The notes under the pieces were generated by a model. The model did not search any database, was not told the origin of the DNA, and was given only the letters and a program-made list of their open reading frames with translations. Made by a program: the position numbers and the translations under genes. Positions 37,314 to 46,087 of a stretch of 64,000 bases of DNA are shown piece after piece (within the stretch, counting starts at the first letter, position 1; each line of letters begins with the position of its first letter). This DNA comes from Burkholderia sp. 8Y. Its GTDB lineage: Bacteria; Pseudomonadota; Gammaproteobacteria; Burkholderiales; Burkholderiaceae. The stretch lies in contig NZ_LR733519.1 of the NCBI RefSeq assembly GCF_902506145.1, forward strand, positions 1,267,777 to 1,331,776, read 5' to 3'.

Positions 37314-38258
37314 TTACTTGTTGTAGTAGAAGTCCTTCACATGCGACGCGTTGTCCTTCGTAATGAGAATGCCGCGCGTGAGTTGACGCTCCTGCTCGCC
37401 GGTCTTGCCAGTTTTGATGTACTTGTCGAGCAGATCGACACCGTGAATCGCGATGCCCTGCGCCTGCAGCATCACGGTGGCCTTCAGCTTGCCCGCCAGC
37501 ACGGAGTCACGTTCGTCGTTGCTGCCGTCGATACCCATCACGACCACGTCCTTATGCCCCGCCGACTCCAGCGATGCAATCGCGCCGAGCGCCACTGGTC
37601 CGTTGCCGCAGATCACGCCCTTGATGTTCGGATGCTCTTGCAGGATGGAATCCATCGCCTGCTTGCCGGGCAACAGCGCGCCCTTCGCGTCCTGACGCGC
37701 GACCATCTTGAGGTCGGGGTACTGGTCCAGCACTTGATGGAACGCTTGCGAACGCGTCACGCAGTTCTTGTCCGCGAGATTGCAGGTTAGTTCGACGTAC
37801 TCACCTTTTTCGCCGATGGCTTCGACGAAACGCTGTGCCACTTCGGTTCCCGCCTGCAGGTTGTTATGGCTCAACTGCGCGATGGCAATGCCGTCCTTCG
37901 GAATCTCGCGGTTGATCAGCACGACCGGCACTTTCTTGTCCGCCGCCGCGCGCACGGTCGCGACACTCGCGTTCGAATCGGCGTTATCGAGGATGATGCC
38001 CTTCACGCCCTTGCCGATGACGAGATTCACCAGCTCGTTCTGCTTGTTCACGTCCTCGCCATGCGAGAGCACGATGGTGTCATAGCCGAGCTTCTTCGCT
38101 TCGCCATCCGCGCCCTTCGCTTCGGCTGCGTAATAGGGATTGTCGAGCGCATTGACGAGAATCGCGATGGTGCCTTTACCCGCCGCATTTGCGGTGGCGG
38201 GCATTGCGGCGGCGAACGAAACGGCCACCGCTGCTGCAACTGCAAGCTTCTTCCACAT
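37314..38258 (-). CDS. Sugar-binding protein of ABC transporter, RbsB type
   Basis: 314 residues. A signal peptide of about 26 residues (ending PATANAAGKG) precedes a ribose-binding-protein fold: IAILVNALDNPYYAAEAKGA, GIILDNADSNASVATVRAAA, VVLINREIPKDGIAIAQLSH and VVMGIDGSNDERDSVLAGKL. CGGAGA precedes the ATG. It gives substrate specificity to the importer in this operon; the ligand is probably a monosaccharide or polyol. Confidence 0.9.
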   Translation of the reverse strand: MWKKLAVAAAVAVSFAAAMPATANAAGKGTIAILVNALDNPYYAAEAKGADGEAKKLGYDTIVLSHGEDVNKQNELVNLVIGKGVKGIILDNADSNASVATVRAAADKKVPVVLINREIPKDGIAIAQLSHNNLQAGTEVAQRFVEAIGEKGEYVELTCNLADKNCVTRSQAFHQVLDQYPDLKMVARQDAKGALLPGKQAMDSILQEHPNIKGVICGNGPVALGAIASLESAGHKDVVVMGIDGSNDERDSVLAGKLKATVMLQAQGIAIHGVDLLDKYIKTGKTGEQERQLTRGILITKDNASHVKDFYYNK

Positions 38259-38319
38259 GTTGTTGTCTCCGGTTTGGTTTGTCTTTCTTCGACAGCGTTC
38301 GACTGGCTCAGACGATCGC

Positions 38320-39117
38320 TCAGGCGATCGTGTAGCCTCCGTCGATCATGATGTCGGCGCCCGTGATCATGTCCGCGCCGTTGGACAGCAGAAAGAGAAT
38401 GGCGGCGGCGATCTCGTCGGTATAAGCGAAGCGTCCGACGGGAATCAGCTTCTTCATGTTCTCGCCCTTCTCGCCTTCCCATGCAGCCGCGCCCATCGGC
38501 GTCAACACGACGGTCGGCGAGACCGTGTTCACGGTGATGCCGCGCGGCGCCCATTCCTTCGCGAGCACCTTGGTCATGCCGATCAGCCCCGCTTTCGCGG
38601 ACGTGTACGCGCAATGCTGATCGATGGCGACGGTCGCTGCCTGCGAGGCGATATTTACAATCTTGCCGCCATGCCCGCTTGCGAGCACGACGCGCGCGAA
38701 GTGCTTCGAACACAGAAAGGGACCGGTGAGATTCACGCCGATCTGCCGCTGCCATTCGTCATAGCCGATGTTTTCCGCAGGCGTCAGCGTGATGCAGCCC
38801 GCGGCATTCACGAGCAAGTGCAGACCGCCGAAGCGTTCATGTGCCGCCGCGATGGCCTTTTCGACATCGGCCTCATTAGCGACATCGCAAGGGAAGGCTT
38901 TCGCGTTGTTCGCGCCGAGTTCTTCGATGGCCGCCTGCACGCGCGGCTCTTCGAAACTCGGATAAAGAATCGCGACGCGCGCGCCCTTCGCGATCAACGC
39001 GGCATTCGTCGCCATCGCGATGCCGCCGAGACCGCCCGTCACCACGGCCACTTTTCCATCGAGCCGGAAGTCGAAGTCCACGCCGTGGCGCAGCGACATG
39101 TCGTACTGAATGCTCAT
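38320..39117 (-). CDS. SDR-family NAD(P)-dependent oxidoreductase
   Basis: 265 residues. The glycine motif is VVTGGLGGIAMATNAALIAK, NAAG is present (LLVNAAGCITL), the catalytic YxxxK is in HCAYTSAKAGLIG, and it ends MITGADIMIDGGYTIA. AGGAGACGTGG precedes the ATG. It is the second SDR of the operon and lies directly after the split transketolase, so the pathway likely uses one or two dehydrogenation steps on a polyol or sugar. Confidence 0.87.
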   Translation of the reverse strand: MSIQYDMSLRHGVDFDFRLDGKVAVVTGGLGGIAMATNAALIAKGARVAILYPSFEEPRVQAAIEELGANNAKAFPCDVANEADVEKAIAAAHERFGGLHLLVNAAGCITLTPAENIGYDEWQRQIGVNLTGPFLCSKHFARVVLASGHGGKIVNIASQAATVAIDQHCAYTSAKAGLIGMTKVLAKEWAPRGITVNTVSPTVVLTPMGAAAWEGEKGENMKKLIPVGRFAYTDEIAAAILFLLSNGADMITGADIMIDGGYTIA

Positions 39118-39132
39118 CCACGTCTCCTGTTT

Positions 39133-40077
39133 TTACTGAGCGCACTGCGCCCGAACGGCCTTCGCGATACCGGCCGCGTCGATGCCATAGTGTTTGCGAA
39201 TGCCCTTCCGCGTGCCGTACTTGGCGAATTCGCCTTCGGTGATGCCGAGCGTCGTCAGCGGCCGGCTGATCTGACGGCGGGCCATCAGCAGCGCGACCGT
39301 CGCGCCGATACCGCCGTGCAGCGAATGCTCCTCGACGGTCACGATCGTCTCGTGACGCTGGATGATCGAAGCCAACGCGTCCTGATCCAGCGGCCGCAGC
39401 GACGAGAGATTCACGAGCGTCGGATTCACAACGCCCTCTTTTTGCAGGGCTTCGCACGCGTCGAGCGCCTCGCCGACGACCGATCCCAGCGCGATCACCG
39501 CGACTTTCGATCCTTCGATCAGCACATCGGGACGGCCCGGCTCGAAGCGGTACGACCCGTCATGCACGACCGGGAACTTCGCATTGTCGAGGCGAATGTA
39601 GACAGGTCCGTCTACCGAGGCCGCATAGTCGATCACCTGCGCGACTTCGGCTTCGTCGCATGGCGCGAAGATCTGCACGTTGCCGAAGCCGCTCATGATC
39701 GAAAGATCGTCGATCGCATGATGCGTCGATGCGAGCGGCCCGTAGGCGACGCCTGCGTTCAGTCCGAGCATCTTGACGTTCGTCGCGCTGTAGCAGACGT
39801 CGTTCTTCACCTGTTCGTTGGCGCGCCCGACGAGGAACGGCGCGGCGTTCGCGGTGAACACGATGTGTCCGCCGAGCGCGAGCCCCGCCGCCATCCCGAC
39901 CATGTTCTGTTCCGCGATGCCCACGTTGATGACGCGGTCCGGATAGCGCTCCAGATACGGGCCGATCTTCGATGTCGACGTGGAGTCCGCGACCATCACG
40001 ATGATGTCCTGCCCTGCCGCCGTCAGCCGGCTGATCGCGTTCACCGCGCCGTCGCGCAAGTCAGCGAGTTCACGCAT
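39133..40077 (-). CDS. Transketolase-like C-terminal subunit (split enzyme)
   Basis: 314 residues, pyrimidine and C-terminal domains of a split transketolase. The catalytic glutamate is in VINVGIAEQNMVGMAAGLAL; SYRFEPGRPDVLIEGSKVAV and TVEEHSLHGGIGATVALL are typical. The start lies eight bases inside the end of the N-terminal subunit gene. In known split systems such as apulose-4-phosphate transketolase the pair acts on a dedicated ketose phosphate, which would fit the kinase encoded in this operon. Confidence 0.88.
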   Translation of the reverse strand: MRELADLRDGAVNAISRLTAAGQDIIVMVADSTSTSKIGPYLERYPDRVINVGIAEQNMVGMAAGLALGGHIVFTANAAPFLVGRANEQVKNDVCYSATNVKMLGLNAGVAYGPLASTHHAIDDLSIMSGFGNVQIFAPCDEAEVAQVIDYAASVDGPVYIRLDNAKFPVVHDGSYRFEPGRPDVLIEGSKVAVIALGSVVGEALDACEALQKEGVVNPTLVNLSSLRPLDQDALASIIQRHETIVTVEEHSLHGGIGATVALLMARRQISRPLTTLGITEGEFAKYGTRKGIRKHYGIDAAGIAKAVRAQCAQ

Positions 40078-40924
40078 GGTCGAGCTCCTTCAGCGCCTGC
40101 TTGAGTTGGTCTTCGTCGGGGAACTTGTGATGCCAGGCCGGCACGTTTTCCATGAACGACACGCCGCGACCTTTGATCGTGTGCGCGATCACGACTTTCG
40201 GCTTGCGATTGTCGTAATCGAGACTTTCCAATAGTTTCCAAATGGAGTCGGGCTGGTTTCCATTGACGTCGTGAACTTCGAAACCGAAAGCGCGGAATTT
40301 CTCGTCGAGCGGGTCGAGGTCCATGATGTTGTGCGTGAAGTCGGCGAGCTGAAGCCGGTTGCGATCGACGATCACGACGAGGTTCGACAGTTCGAAGTGC
40401 GCCGCCGCCATCGCGGCTTCCCAGTTCGAGCCTTCTTCCAGCTCGCCGTCGCCGGTCAACACGAACACGCGGCCCGTGGCGCCTTCCGTCTTCGCGGCAT
40501 GACGCTGCTTGGCCATGGCGAGACCCGCCGCGATGGGAAAGCCGTGGCCGAGACCGCCGGTGTTCACGGTGACGAAGGTCGGCAGCTTCTGGCGCACCGG
40601 ATGGCCCGGCAGGCGCGAATCGTCCTTCAGATAGGTGAGAAGCTCTTCGTCGCTCAGCCAGCCGAGCTCCGCGAAGCAGGAATAGAGACCGCCGACGCCG
40701 TGCCCCTTGCTCAGGATGAACTCGTCATGCCAACGCACCTTGCGTCCGGCATCGACTTCATAACGCAGCACATGAAAATAGAGCGCCGCGAGGATGTCGG
40801 CCTCGGACATGTCGCCGCCCGTGTGACCGCTCTTGGCCGTCGCATTCATGACGCAAATCTTCTTGCGGATCTCTTGCGCCCGGCGGTGAAGCGCGTCGCC
40901 GGACTGCTTGAAAGGGTTTTCCAT
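40070..40924 (-). CDS. Transketolase-like N-terminal subunit (split enzyme)
   Basis: 284 residues. The ThDP motif is GDGELEEGSNWEAAMAAAHF followed by VDRNRLQLAD; SKGHGVGGLYSCFAELGWLS and NTGGLGHGFPIAAGLAMAK match the transketolase N-domain. GGGAGCAGGA precedes the ATG. First gene of the nine-gene - operon and divergent from the DeoR-type regulator at 41102. It partners the C-terminal subunit encoded directly downstream. Confidence 0.88.
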   Translation of the reverse strand: MENPFKQSGDALHRRAQEIRKKICVMNATAKSGHTGGDMSEADILAALYFHVLRYEVDAGRKVRWHDEFILSKGHGVGGLYSCFAELGWLSDEELLTYLKDDSRLPGHPVRQKLPTFVTVNTGGLGHGFPIAAGLAMAKQRHAAKTEGATGRVFVLTGDGELEEGSNWEAAMAAAHFELSNLVVIVDRNRLQLADFTHNIMDLDPLDEKFRAFGFEVHDVNGNQPDSIWKLLESLDYDNRKPKVVIAHTIKGRGVSFMENVPAWHHKFPDEDQLKQALKELDHA

Positions 40925-40967
40925 TCCTGCTCCCAGACTTCCCGTTTGCCTGAACGCAGTTTCTTTT

Positions 40968-40983
40968 ACTTTCTTTCGAAAGT
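40968..40983. promoter_or_regulatory. Inverted repeat ACTTTC-N4-GAAAGT, candidate DeoR operator
   Basis: A perfect 6-base dyad (ACTTTC TTTC GAAAGT) stands between the divergent split transketolase operon (start 40924) and the DeoR-type regulator (start 41102). TTTCGAAAG-like runs are common in DeoR/GlpR operators, and more GAAAG elements follow near 41001. Binding by the neighbouring regulator is inference. Confidence 0.45.
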
Positions 40984-41101
40984 CAAAGACAAATCAACGC
41001 GAAAGGGAAAACACCTAGCGAAGCGCCGCCGATGTTCTGATCGGGCACAATGCGGGCTGGAAAGGCGCTTTCATGCAGCGCCTGCGCAGGAAAACAAAGA
41101 A

Positions 41102-41869
41102 ATGGATCAACGAACCCGGACCGAGAAGATTTTCGAACGCGTGCAGACCGCGAAACTGGTGAAGCTCTCGGAGCTTTCCAGCGAATTCGGCGTGTCGATG
41201 CCGACGATACGCAAGGACATCGACGAATTGCAGCGGCTGGGCCGCGTCGAACGCGTGCATGGCAACGTGCGGCTGAAGGCGGCGCAAGGCGAAGGCACGC
41301 GGCGCAGCTATGAGACGCCCGTGCTGCCGACGAGTCCGGAGAAGGCGCTGATCGGCAAGAAGGCGGCGGGCCTGATCGCGAACGGCGATTCCGTGATCCT
41401 GGATTGCGGCGCGACCGCGACGGAACTCGCGAAGAACCTGCTCGACCGGCAGAACCTGCGCGTCGTGACGAACGCGCTGAACATCGCGATTTTGCTCGGC
41501 GCGGAGCCGACCAACCGCGTGATGCTCACGGGCGGCATCTTCAAGCCGGAGACGATCGCGGTATCGGGCGAGAAGGCATCGACCTTCTTCGAGGGCATGT
41601 TCGTCGACAAGCTGTTTCTGGCGGCGGGCGGCGTCTCGATGGAATCGGGGATTTCGTATCCGGATTTCATCGACCTGCACGTCAAGCGCGCGATGATCGA
41701 TGCCGCGAAGACCGTCTATCTGCTGGCGGATTCGAAGAAGTTCGGCAAGCGCGAGTTCGCGGCCTTCGGCGCGATGGATCGCATCGATTACCTCGTGACG
41801 GACGAGGGGCTCGGCGGGGAATTCGCGGAATGGGTGACGGGGAACGGGATCGAGATTTTGTATGCGTGA
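41102..41869 (+). CDS. DeoR/GlpR-family transcriptional regulator
   Basis: 255 residues. The DeoR helix-turn-helix is TEKIFERVQTAKLVKLSELS with MPTIRKDIDELQRLGRVERV. The sugar-phosphate-sensing domain follows (GKKAAGLIANGDSVILDCGA, VVTNALNIAILL, LTGGIFKPETIAVSG, YLLADSKKFGKREFAAFG). The family usually senses a phosphorylated sugar intermediate, here probably the product of the FGGY kinase. It is divergent from the nine-gene operon and is its likely repressor. I use the ATG at 41102; the frame extends much farther upstream without a start signal. Confidence 0.9.
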   Translation: MDQRTRTEKIFERVQTAKLVKLSELSSEFGVSMPTIRKDIDELQRLGRVERVHGNVRLKAAQGEGTRRSYETPVLPTSPEKALIGKKAAGLIANGDSVILDCGATATELAKNLLDRQNLRVVTNALNIAILLGAEPTNRVMLTGGIFKPETIAVSGEKASTFFEGMFVDKLFLAAGGVSMESGISYPDFIDLHVKRAMIDAAKTVYLLADSKKFGKREFAAFGAMDRIDYLVTDEGLGGEFAEWVTGNGIEILYA

Positions 41870-41904
41870 AGGGTGGGGCGACGCGTGGCAACGCGTTCAT
41901 CGCG

Positions 41905-42066
41905 CTACCACGTCAACTCCGCGTCGTCGGCGTTCGGAAATTCACCCATCACCATGACATCTTCGCCGCTATCGGCAAGATCCTTACTGGCTTCGGTCCA
42001 GCCCTGGCGGGCTTGAGGCTTCTGATGGCGTGGCTCGATCGTTTCGTTTTCCACTTCGTTCTCCAT
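41905..42066 (-). pseudogene. Remnant of AbrB/MazE-type antitoxin (C-terminal part)
   Basis: A 53-codon frame on - reads MENEVENETI...ARQGWTEASKDLADSGED...GEFPNADDAELTW. The RxGWxEAS...GED...GEFxNADDAELTW ending is, from memory, the C-terminal tail of AbrB/MazE-like antitoxins, and NEVENETI resembles the end of the beta-barrel DNA-binding part. The N-terminal DNA-binding segment is absent, and no toxin gene lies beside it. It is probably a decayed toxin-antitoxin remnant, or a short orphan protein. The recognition is from pattern only. Confidence 0.5.
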
Positions 42067-42082
42067 AACAATTCAACGAGGA

Positions 42083-42104
42083 CGCGCTGCAAAATGCAGC
42101 GCGC
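42083..42104. terminator. Hairpin at the 3' end of the ABC/SMP-30 operon
   Basis: GCGCTGCA and TGCAGCGC form an 8-base stem around a 3-base loop, 47 bases beyond the stop of the binding protein gene at 42151. It separates the operon from the antitoxin remnant. There is no long T-run, so it may work in mRNA 3' end protection as much as in termination. Confidence 0.5.
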
Positions 42105-42150
42105 CCCGCGATTGTACTAGTCAGGCGCGGGCAAGCACCGCGCCGCCGCC

Positions 42151-43170
42151 CTACTTCTTCCCATCGACAACCGCGACCACCTCTTCGCGCGTGTACTCCT
42201 TGTTCGCCAGCGCGCCGGCGGGCGTCTTGGCGAGCACCGCGTCGAGTTCCTCGGGCTTCACTTCAAGCACCGGCATGCGGATATCATGCGGCACCTTCTT
42301 GCCCGCGAGAATCTGCTGCGTCACCCAGAACGCGAACGTGGACGCGCCCGGCGGAATCGTGACCGACATCGTCTCGTAGCCGCTCTTTTTCTGATCGGCC
42401 CACCACGCGAGTTCTTCCTGCCGGTTGCCGAGAATGATGATCGGCGTCGGCCGTCCCGCCGCCTTGATCGCCTGCGCAGCGCCGAAGCCGTCGCCGCCCT
42501 GCGTGACCACGCCGTCGATCTTCGGCAACGTCGGTAGAATGCCCGCGACCTGCTTTTGCGCGACAGTCTGCGTCCAGTCGCCATGCACCGAACCGACGAT
42601 CTTCAGCCCCGGATACTTCTTCAGTTCATCGACGATGCCCTGATGGATCTCGTCGTCCACCGAGACGCCCGCGAGCCCGCGAATCTCGAGCAGATTGCCC
42701 TTGCCGTTCAGGCGCTTCGCCAGATAATCCACCTGCATGCGGCCCATGCCCTGAAAGTCCACCGCGATGCGATACGCGCACGGCTCGGTCGCGATGCCGT
42801 CGAACGATACGACCGTCACGCCCGCGCCGCACGCCTGCTTGATGACGCCGTTGAGCGCGGTCGGCGAGACGGCATCGACGGCAATCGCCTTGAAGCCCTG
42901 CAAAATGAGGTTCTGAATCTGCTGGACCTGCTCGGTGGCCTGACTCTCGGCCGTCGTGAAGCTCGGCGCGGCCGCGACGATCTTCTGCTTCACGGCGGGG
43001 TCCGCCACGTTCGACCAGCTCTTGAGCATCTGCTGGCGCCAGCTGTTGCCCGCATAGTTGTTCGAAAGCGCGATCTTCATCGACGACGTATCGCCCGTTG
43101 CGACCTGCGCCGACGCGCCCACCGAGGCCGATACCATGCACAGCGCCAGCGCGAGTTTCGTGATCTTCAT
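42151..43170 (-). CDS. Sugar ABC transporter substrate-binding protein (paralog 1)
   Basis: 339 residues with a signal peptide ending near ASAQVATGDTSS and a RbsB-type two-lobe fold: KIALSNNYAGNSWRQQMLKS, FKAIAVDAVSPTALNGVIKQ, VVSFDGIATEPCAYRIAVDF and LEIRGLAGVSVDDEIHQGI. It is clearly homologous along its whole length to the protein at 47604. The two paralogs bracket one transporter operon. This one is last, 36 bases after the lactonase gene. Its position suggests a second ligand or a duplicated receptor. Confidence 0.9.
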   Translation of the reverse strand: MKITKLALALCMVSASVGASAQVATGDTSSMKIALSNNYAGNSWRQQMLKSWSNVADPAVKQKIVAAAPSFTTAESQATEQVQQIQNLILQGFKAIAVDAVSPTALNGVIKQACGAGVTVVSFDGIATEPCAYRIAVDFQGMGRMQVDYLAKRLNGKGNLLEIRGLAGVSVDDEIHQGIVDELKKYPGLKIVGSVHGDWTQTVAQKQVAGILPTLPKIDGVVTQGGDGFGAAQAIKAAGRPTPIIILGNRQEELAWWADQKKSGYETMSVTIPPGASTFAFWVTQQILAGKKVPHDIRMPVLEVKPEELDAVLAKTPAGALANKEYTREEVVAVVDGKK

Positions 43171-43206
43171 GCTTGTCTCCAGTTCTTGATTTGATAGGTT
43201 GGCGTG

Positions 43207-44115
43207 TCAGCGCCCCGCGCCGCGCACGCCGACATGAAGCGAATAAATGGACGACGTCGCCGCGATAAAAAGGCGATTGCGGTTGATGCCGCCGAACGTC
43301 AGATTGGCGACGACCTCCGGTATCAGAATCTTGCCGAGCAGCGTGCCGTCGGGCGCGTAGCAATGCACGCCGTCTTCCGCGCTCGTCCAGACGTTGCCGT
43401 GCTCGTCGAGGCGCATGCCGTCCGGCACGCCGCTTTGCATCTCGATGAACACGCGCCCGTTGCGCAATGCGCCTTCGCTCGACACATCGAACACGCGGAT
43501 ATGACGCGGCGCTTCGTCGTCGTGCGAGGCGGCGGAATCCGCAATATAGAGCCGCGATTCATCCGGCGAGAACGCGAGTCCGTTCGGCTTCACGAAGTCG
43601 TCGCAGACCAGTTGCACGTCGGTGCTGTGCGGCGATACGCGATACACATTGCATCGCCCGATCTCGCTGTCCGCGCGATACCCTTCGTAATCGCTCAGAA
43701 TGCCGTAGTCAGGATCGGTGAACCAGATGTCGCCCTTCGAATCGACGATGACATCATTCGGCGAATTCAGCCGCTTTCCTTCGAAGTGCGAAGCAATCAC
43801 GGTCACGCTGCCGTCGTGCTCCGTGCGCGTCACACGCCGCGCGCCGTGCTCGCACGTCACGAGCCGGCCTTCGCGGTCGCGCGTGTTGCCGTTGCTGTAA
43901 TTCGACGGCGCGCGAAAGACGCCCACGCCCATGCCGGGCGCCCAGCGCATCATGCGATTGTTCGGGATATCGCTCCAGACGAGCAGGTCCGTCGCCGGGA
44001 AATACACCGGCCCTTCGGCCCACAGGCATTCGTCAGTAAGTCGGCTGAGAAACGCGTTCGGCTGAAGCAGCAGCCTGAAACGCGGATCGTGCACTTCGAA
44101 GTCGCTGGGTTTCAT
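43207..44115 (-). CDS. SMP-30/gluconolactonase-family protein
   Basis: 302 residues of the SMP-30/gluconolaconase/LRE six-bladed propeller family. Metal-site residues are visible: the glutamate in LWAEGPVYFP, the asparagine in RLNSPNDVIVDSKGDIWFTD, and the aspartate in LYIADSAA; NGNTRDREGRLVTCEHG is another family motif. It likely hydrolyses a sugar lactone, so the imported compound may be an aldonolactone or oxidised aldose. The start at 44115 gives the normal family N-terminus. It sits inside the ABC operon. Confidence 0.87.
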   Translation of the reverse strand: MKPSDFEVHDPRFRLLLQPNAFLSRLTDECLWAEGPVYFPATDLLVWSDIPNNRMMRWAPGMGVGVFRAPSNYSNGNTRDREGRLVTCEHGARRVTRTEHDGSVTVIASHFEGKRLNSPNDVIVDSKGDIWFTDPDYGILSDYEGYRADSEIGRCNVYRVSPHSTDVQLVCDDFVKPNGLAFSPDESRLYIADSAASHDDEAPRHIRVFDVSSEGALRNGRVFIEMQSGVPDGMRLDEHGNVWTSAEDGVHCYAPDGTLLGKILIPEVVANLTFGGINRNRLFIAATSSIYSLHVGVRGAGR

Positions 44116-44153
44116 GTCTCCTCGTCCTTTCCGTGGATCGAATCTGTCGTATA

Positions 44154-45140
44154 TCAGCGCGCCGTCTTGCCGCCTGCCGCCACCGTCACCGCGATGATGA
44201 GTACGCCATAGACGATCGCGCGCACGCCCGCATCCGCGCCGACCGCGTTGAGCGCGGCGTTCGTGAGAAACAGGAACATGGACGCGCCCCAGACGCCCGC
44301 AATCGTCGCCTTGCCGCCTGTCACGAGCGTGCCGCCGATCACGACGACCGCAATCGAAATCAGCATGTACTCGACGCCCATGTCGAGCGACGCGCCGCCC
44401 GAGGTCGCCGCGAGCAGCAGCGCGGTGAGCGCCGCGATCATCGAGCACAGCACGTAGGCGATGCAGCGCGTCGGATGCACGTTCACGCCCGCGAGCCACG
44501 CGGCCCGTGCGTTCTGTCCGATGGCCGACAGCCTGCGGCCATAGACCGCGCGATGCAGCAGCACCGCGAGCGCCACCGACAACGCGAGCGCGAGCAGCGC
44601 GATATACGGCACGTGAAAGAGCCGGCCCGTGGCGAACGCGCCGAGCGCGGGCGGCGGCGGCGGAAGCTGGCGTCCCTGCGTGATCGCGATCGACTGGATG
44701 ATGAAGCTCGACGACAGCGTCGCGATGATCGGCGGAATGCGCAACAGGCGGATCAGCAGATAGTTCACGATGCCGATCGCCGCGCCGACGCCGAGCGCGG
44801 CCGCCACGCCGAGCAGGATCTGCCCGTCCGCTCCGCCCATCACGTGCATGCCGACGACGCCCGCGAGCGCGATGGTCGAGGGCACCGAGAGGTCGATGTT
44901 GCCGACGCCCGACGTGATGACGAGCATCTGCCCGAGACCGACGAGCACCATGAACACGCCGTAGGTGAGCGCCGTCTGCGCGACATTGCTCGCAATACCG
45001 AAGCCGAAGATGCCGACGATGCCGAACCACACGAGCACCGTCCCGGCGAACGACCACGCCCACGGCGCCTGAACGCTTCTGAGCCGCGTCCACGCGGTTT
45101 CGTTTGCGGCGAGAGCCTCGCCCGATGTCTGCGTCTTCAT
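44154..45140 (-). CDS. Sugar ABC transporter permease, RbsC type (second permease)
   Basis: 328 residues with many membrane helices. The motif GVGNIDLSVPSTIALAGVVG corresponds to the usual GGIDLSVGS but is altered (GVGNIDLSVPS). AIGQNARAAWLAGVNVHPTR and VVVIGGTLVTGGKATIAGVWG are typical. The start at 45140 overlaps the stop of the first permease by four bases. The two permeases probably form a heterodimer. Confidence 0.9.
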   Translation of the reverse strand: MKTQTSGEALAANETAWTRLRSVQAPWAWSFAGTVLVWFGIVGIFGFGIASNVAQTALTYGVFMVLVGLGQMLVITSGVGNIDLSVPSTIALAGVVGMHVMGGADGQILLGVAAALGVGAAIGIVNYLLIRLLRIPPIIATLSSSFIIQSIAITQGRQLPPPPPALGAFATGRLFHVPYIALLALALSVALAVLLHRAVYGRRLSAIGQNARAAWLAGVNVHPTRCIAYVLCSMIAALTALLLAATSGGASLDMGVEYMLISIAVVVIGGTLVTGGKATIAGVWGASMFLFLTNAALNAVGADAGVRAIVYGVLIIAVTVAAGGKTAR

Positions 45141-46087
45141 TGCCGCTCCCCGCGTTGCAGCAGCACGCGCAACGACAGCACGACGATCAGGATCGCGCCC
45201 TGCATGCCGACCTGCCAGTCCGCCGAGATGTTGAGAAATGCCAGAAACGAGGCCGCGAGCGTCAGCGTGATCGCGCCGAGCACCGCGCCGATGACCGACA
45301 CGCGCCCGCCGACGAACTCGCCGCCGCCGAGAATCACCGCCGCGATCGAAAGCAGCGTGTAGCGCAGCGCGAGGTTGGCGTCGGCGGAAGTCGTGAGGCC
45401 GAGCAGCGACAGCCCCGACAGCACGCCGAACACGCCCGCGATGCCGTAGAGCGTCGCCTTGCTGAGCACGAGCGACCAGCCGAAGCGGCGCATCGCGCGC
45501 GGATTGCCGCCCGCGCCGCGAATACGCACGCCGGCCGAGGTTCGCATCAGCGGAAAGTGCCCGATGACGGCGATCAGCACCGACCATACGATGGGCGCGG
45601 CTATGAACGGCGTCTGATAGCTCATCGCGGTGCCGAGCCAGCCGGGGCTCGTGCCGCCCGGCGAAGGCAAGAGCACGATGGCCAGCCCGCTCCACACGAA
45701 CGAAAGCCCGAGCGTCACAACGATCGACGGAATCTGCCGCAGTTCGATCAACGCGCCGACGGCCGCATACGCGAGCACGCAGCCGACGAGCGCGAGCGTG
45801 CCGAGCCACGGTTGCTTGACGAGCAGCGTCGCGCCGATGCACGCGACGAGACTCACGAACGAGCCGATGGACAAGTCGAGATCGTTGACGGTGATGATCG
45901 CGAGCTGCGCGAGCGTCGCGAGCACGATCGGCACGGCGAGATTGAGCAGCAGGCTGGAGCCGAAGTAGCTCATCACCGTCGGCTGCATGACGAGAATCGG
46001 CACGAGCACCGCGACGAGCGAGATGGCCGGAAGCAGCGCGCGCAGACGCGCTTGCGTGCCCTGAAAAGTGGTGCGCGCGGGTGTCAT
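45137..46087 (-). CDS. Sugar ABC transporter permease, RbsC type (first permease)
   Basis: 316 residues with many membrane helices. The family motif is [40 protein letters not shown] and [21 protein letters not shown] are typical. The start at 46087 overlaps the ATPase stop (ATGA). The frame continues upstream inside the ATPase gene, but that is shadow. Confidence 0.9.
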   Translation of the reverse strand: MTPARTTFQGTQARLRALLPAISLVAVLVPILVMQPTVMSYFGSSLLLNLAVPIVLATLAQLAIITVNDLDLSIGSFVSLVACIGATLLVKQPWLGTLALVGCVLAYAAVGALIELRQIPSIVVTLGLSFVWSGLAIVLLPSPGGTSPGWLGTAMSYQTPFIAAPIVWSVLIAVIGHFPLMRTSAGVRIRGAGGNPRAMRRFGWSLVLSKATLYGIAGVFGVLSGLSLLGLTTSADANLALRYTLLSIAAVILGGGEFVGGRVSVIGAVLGAITLTLAASFLAFLNISADWQVGMQGAILIVVLSLRVLLQRGERQ

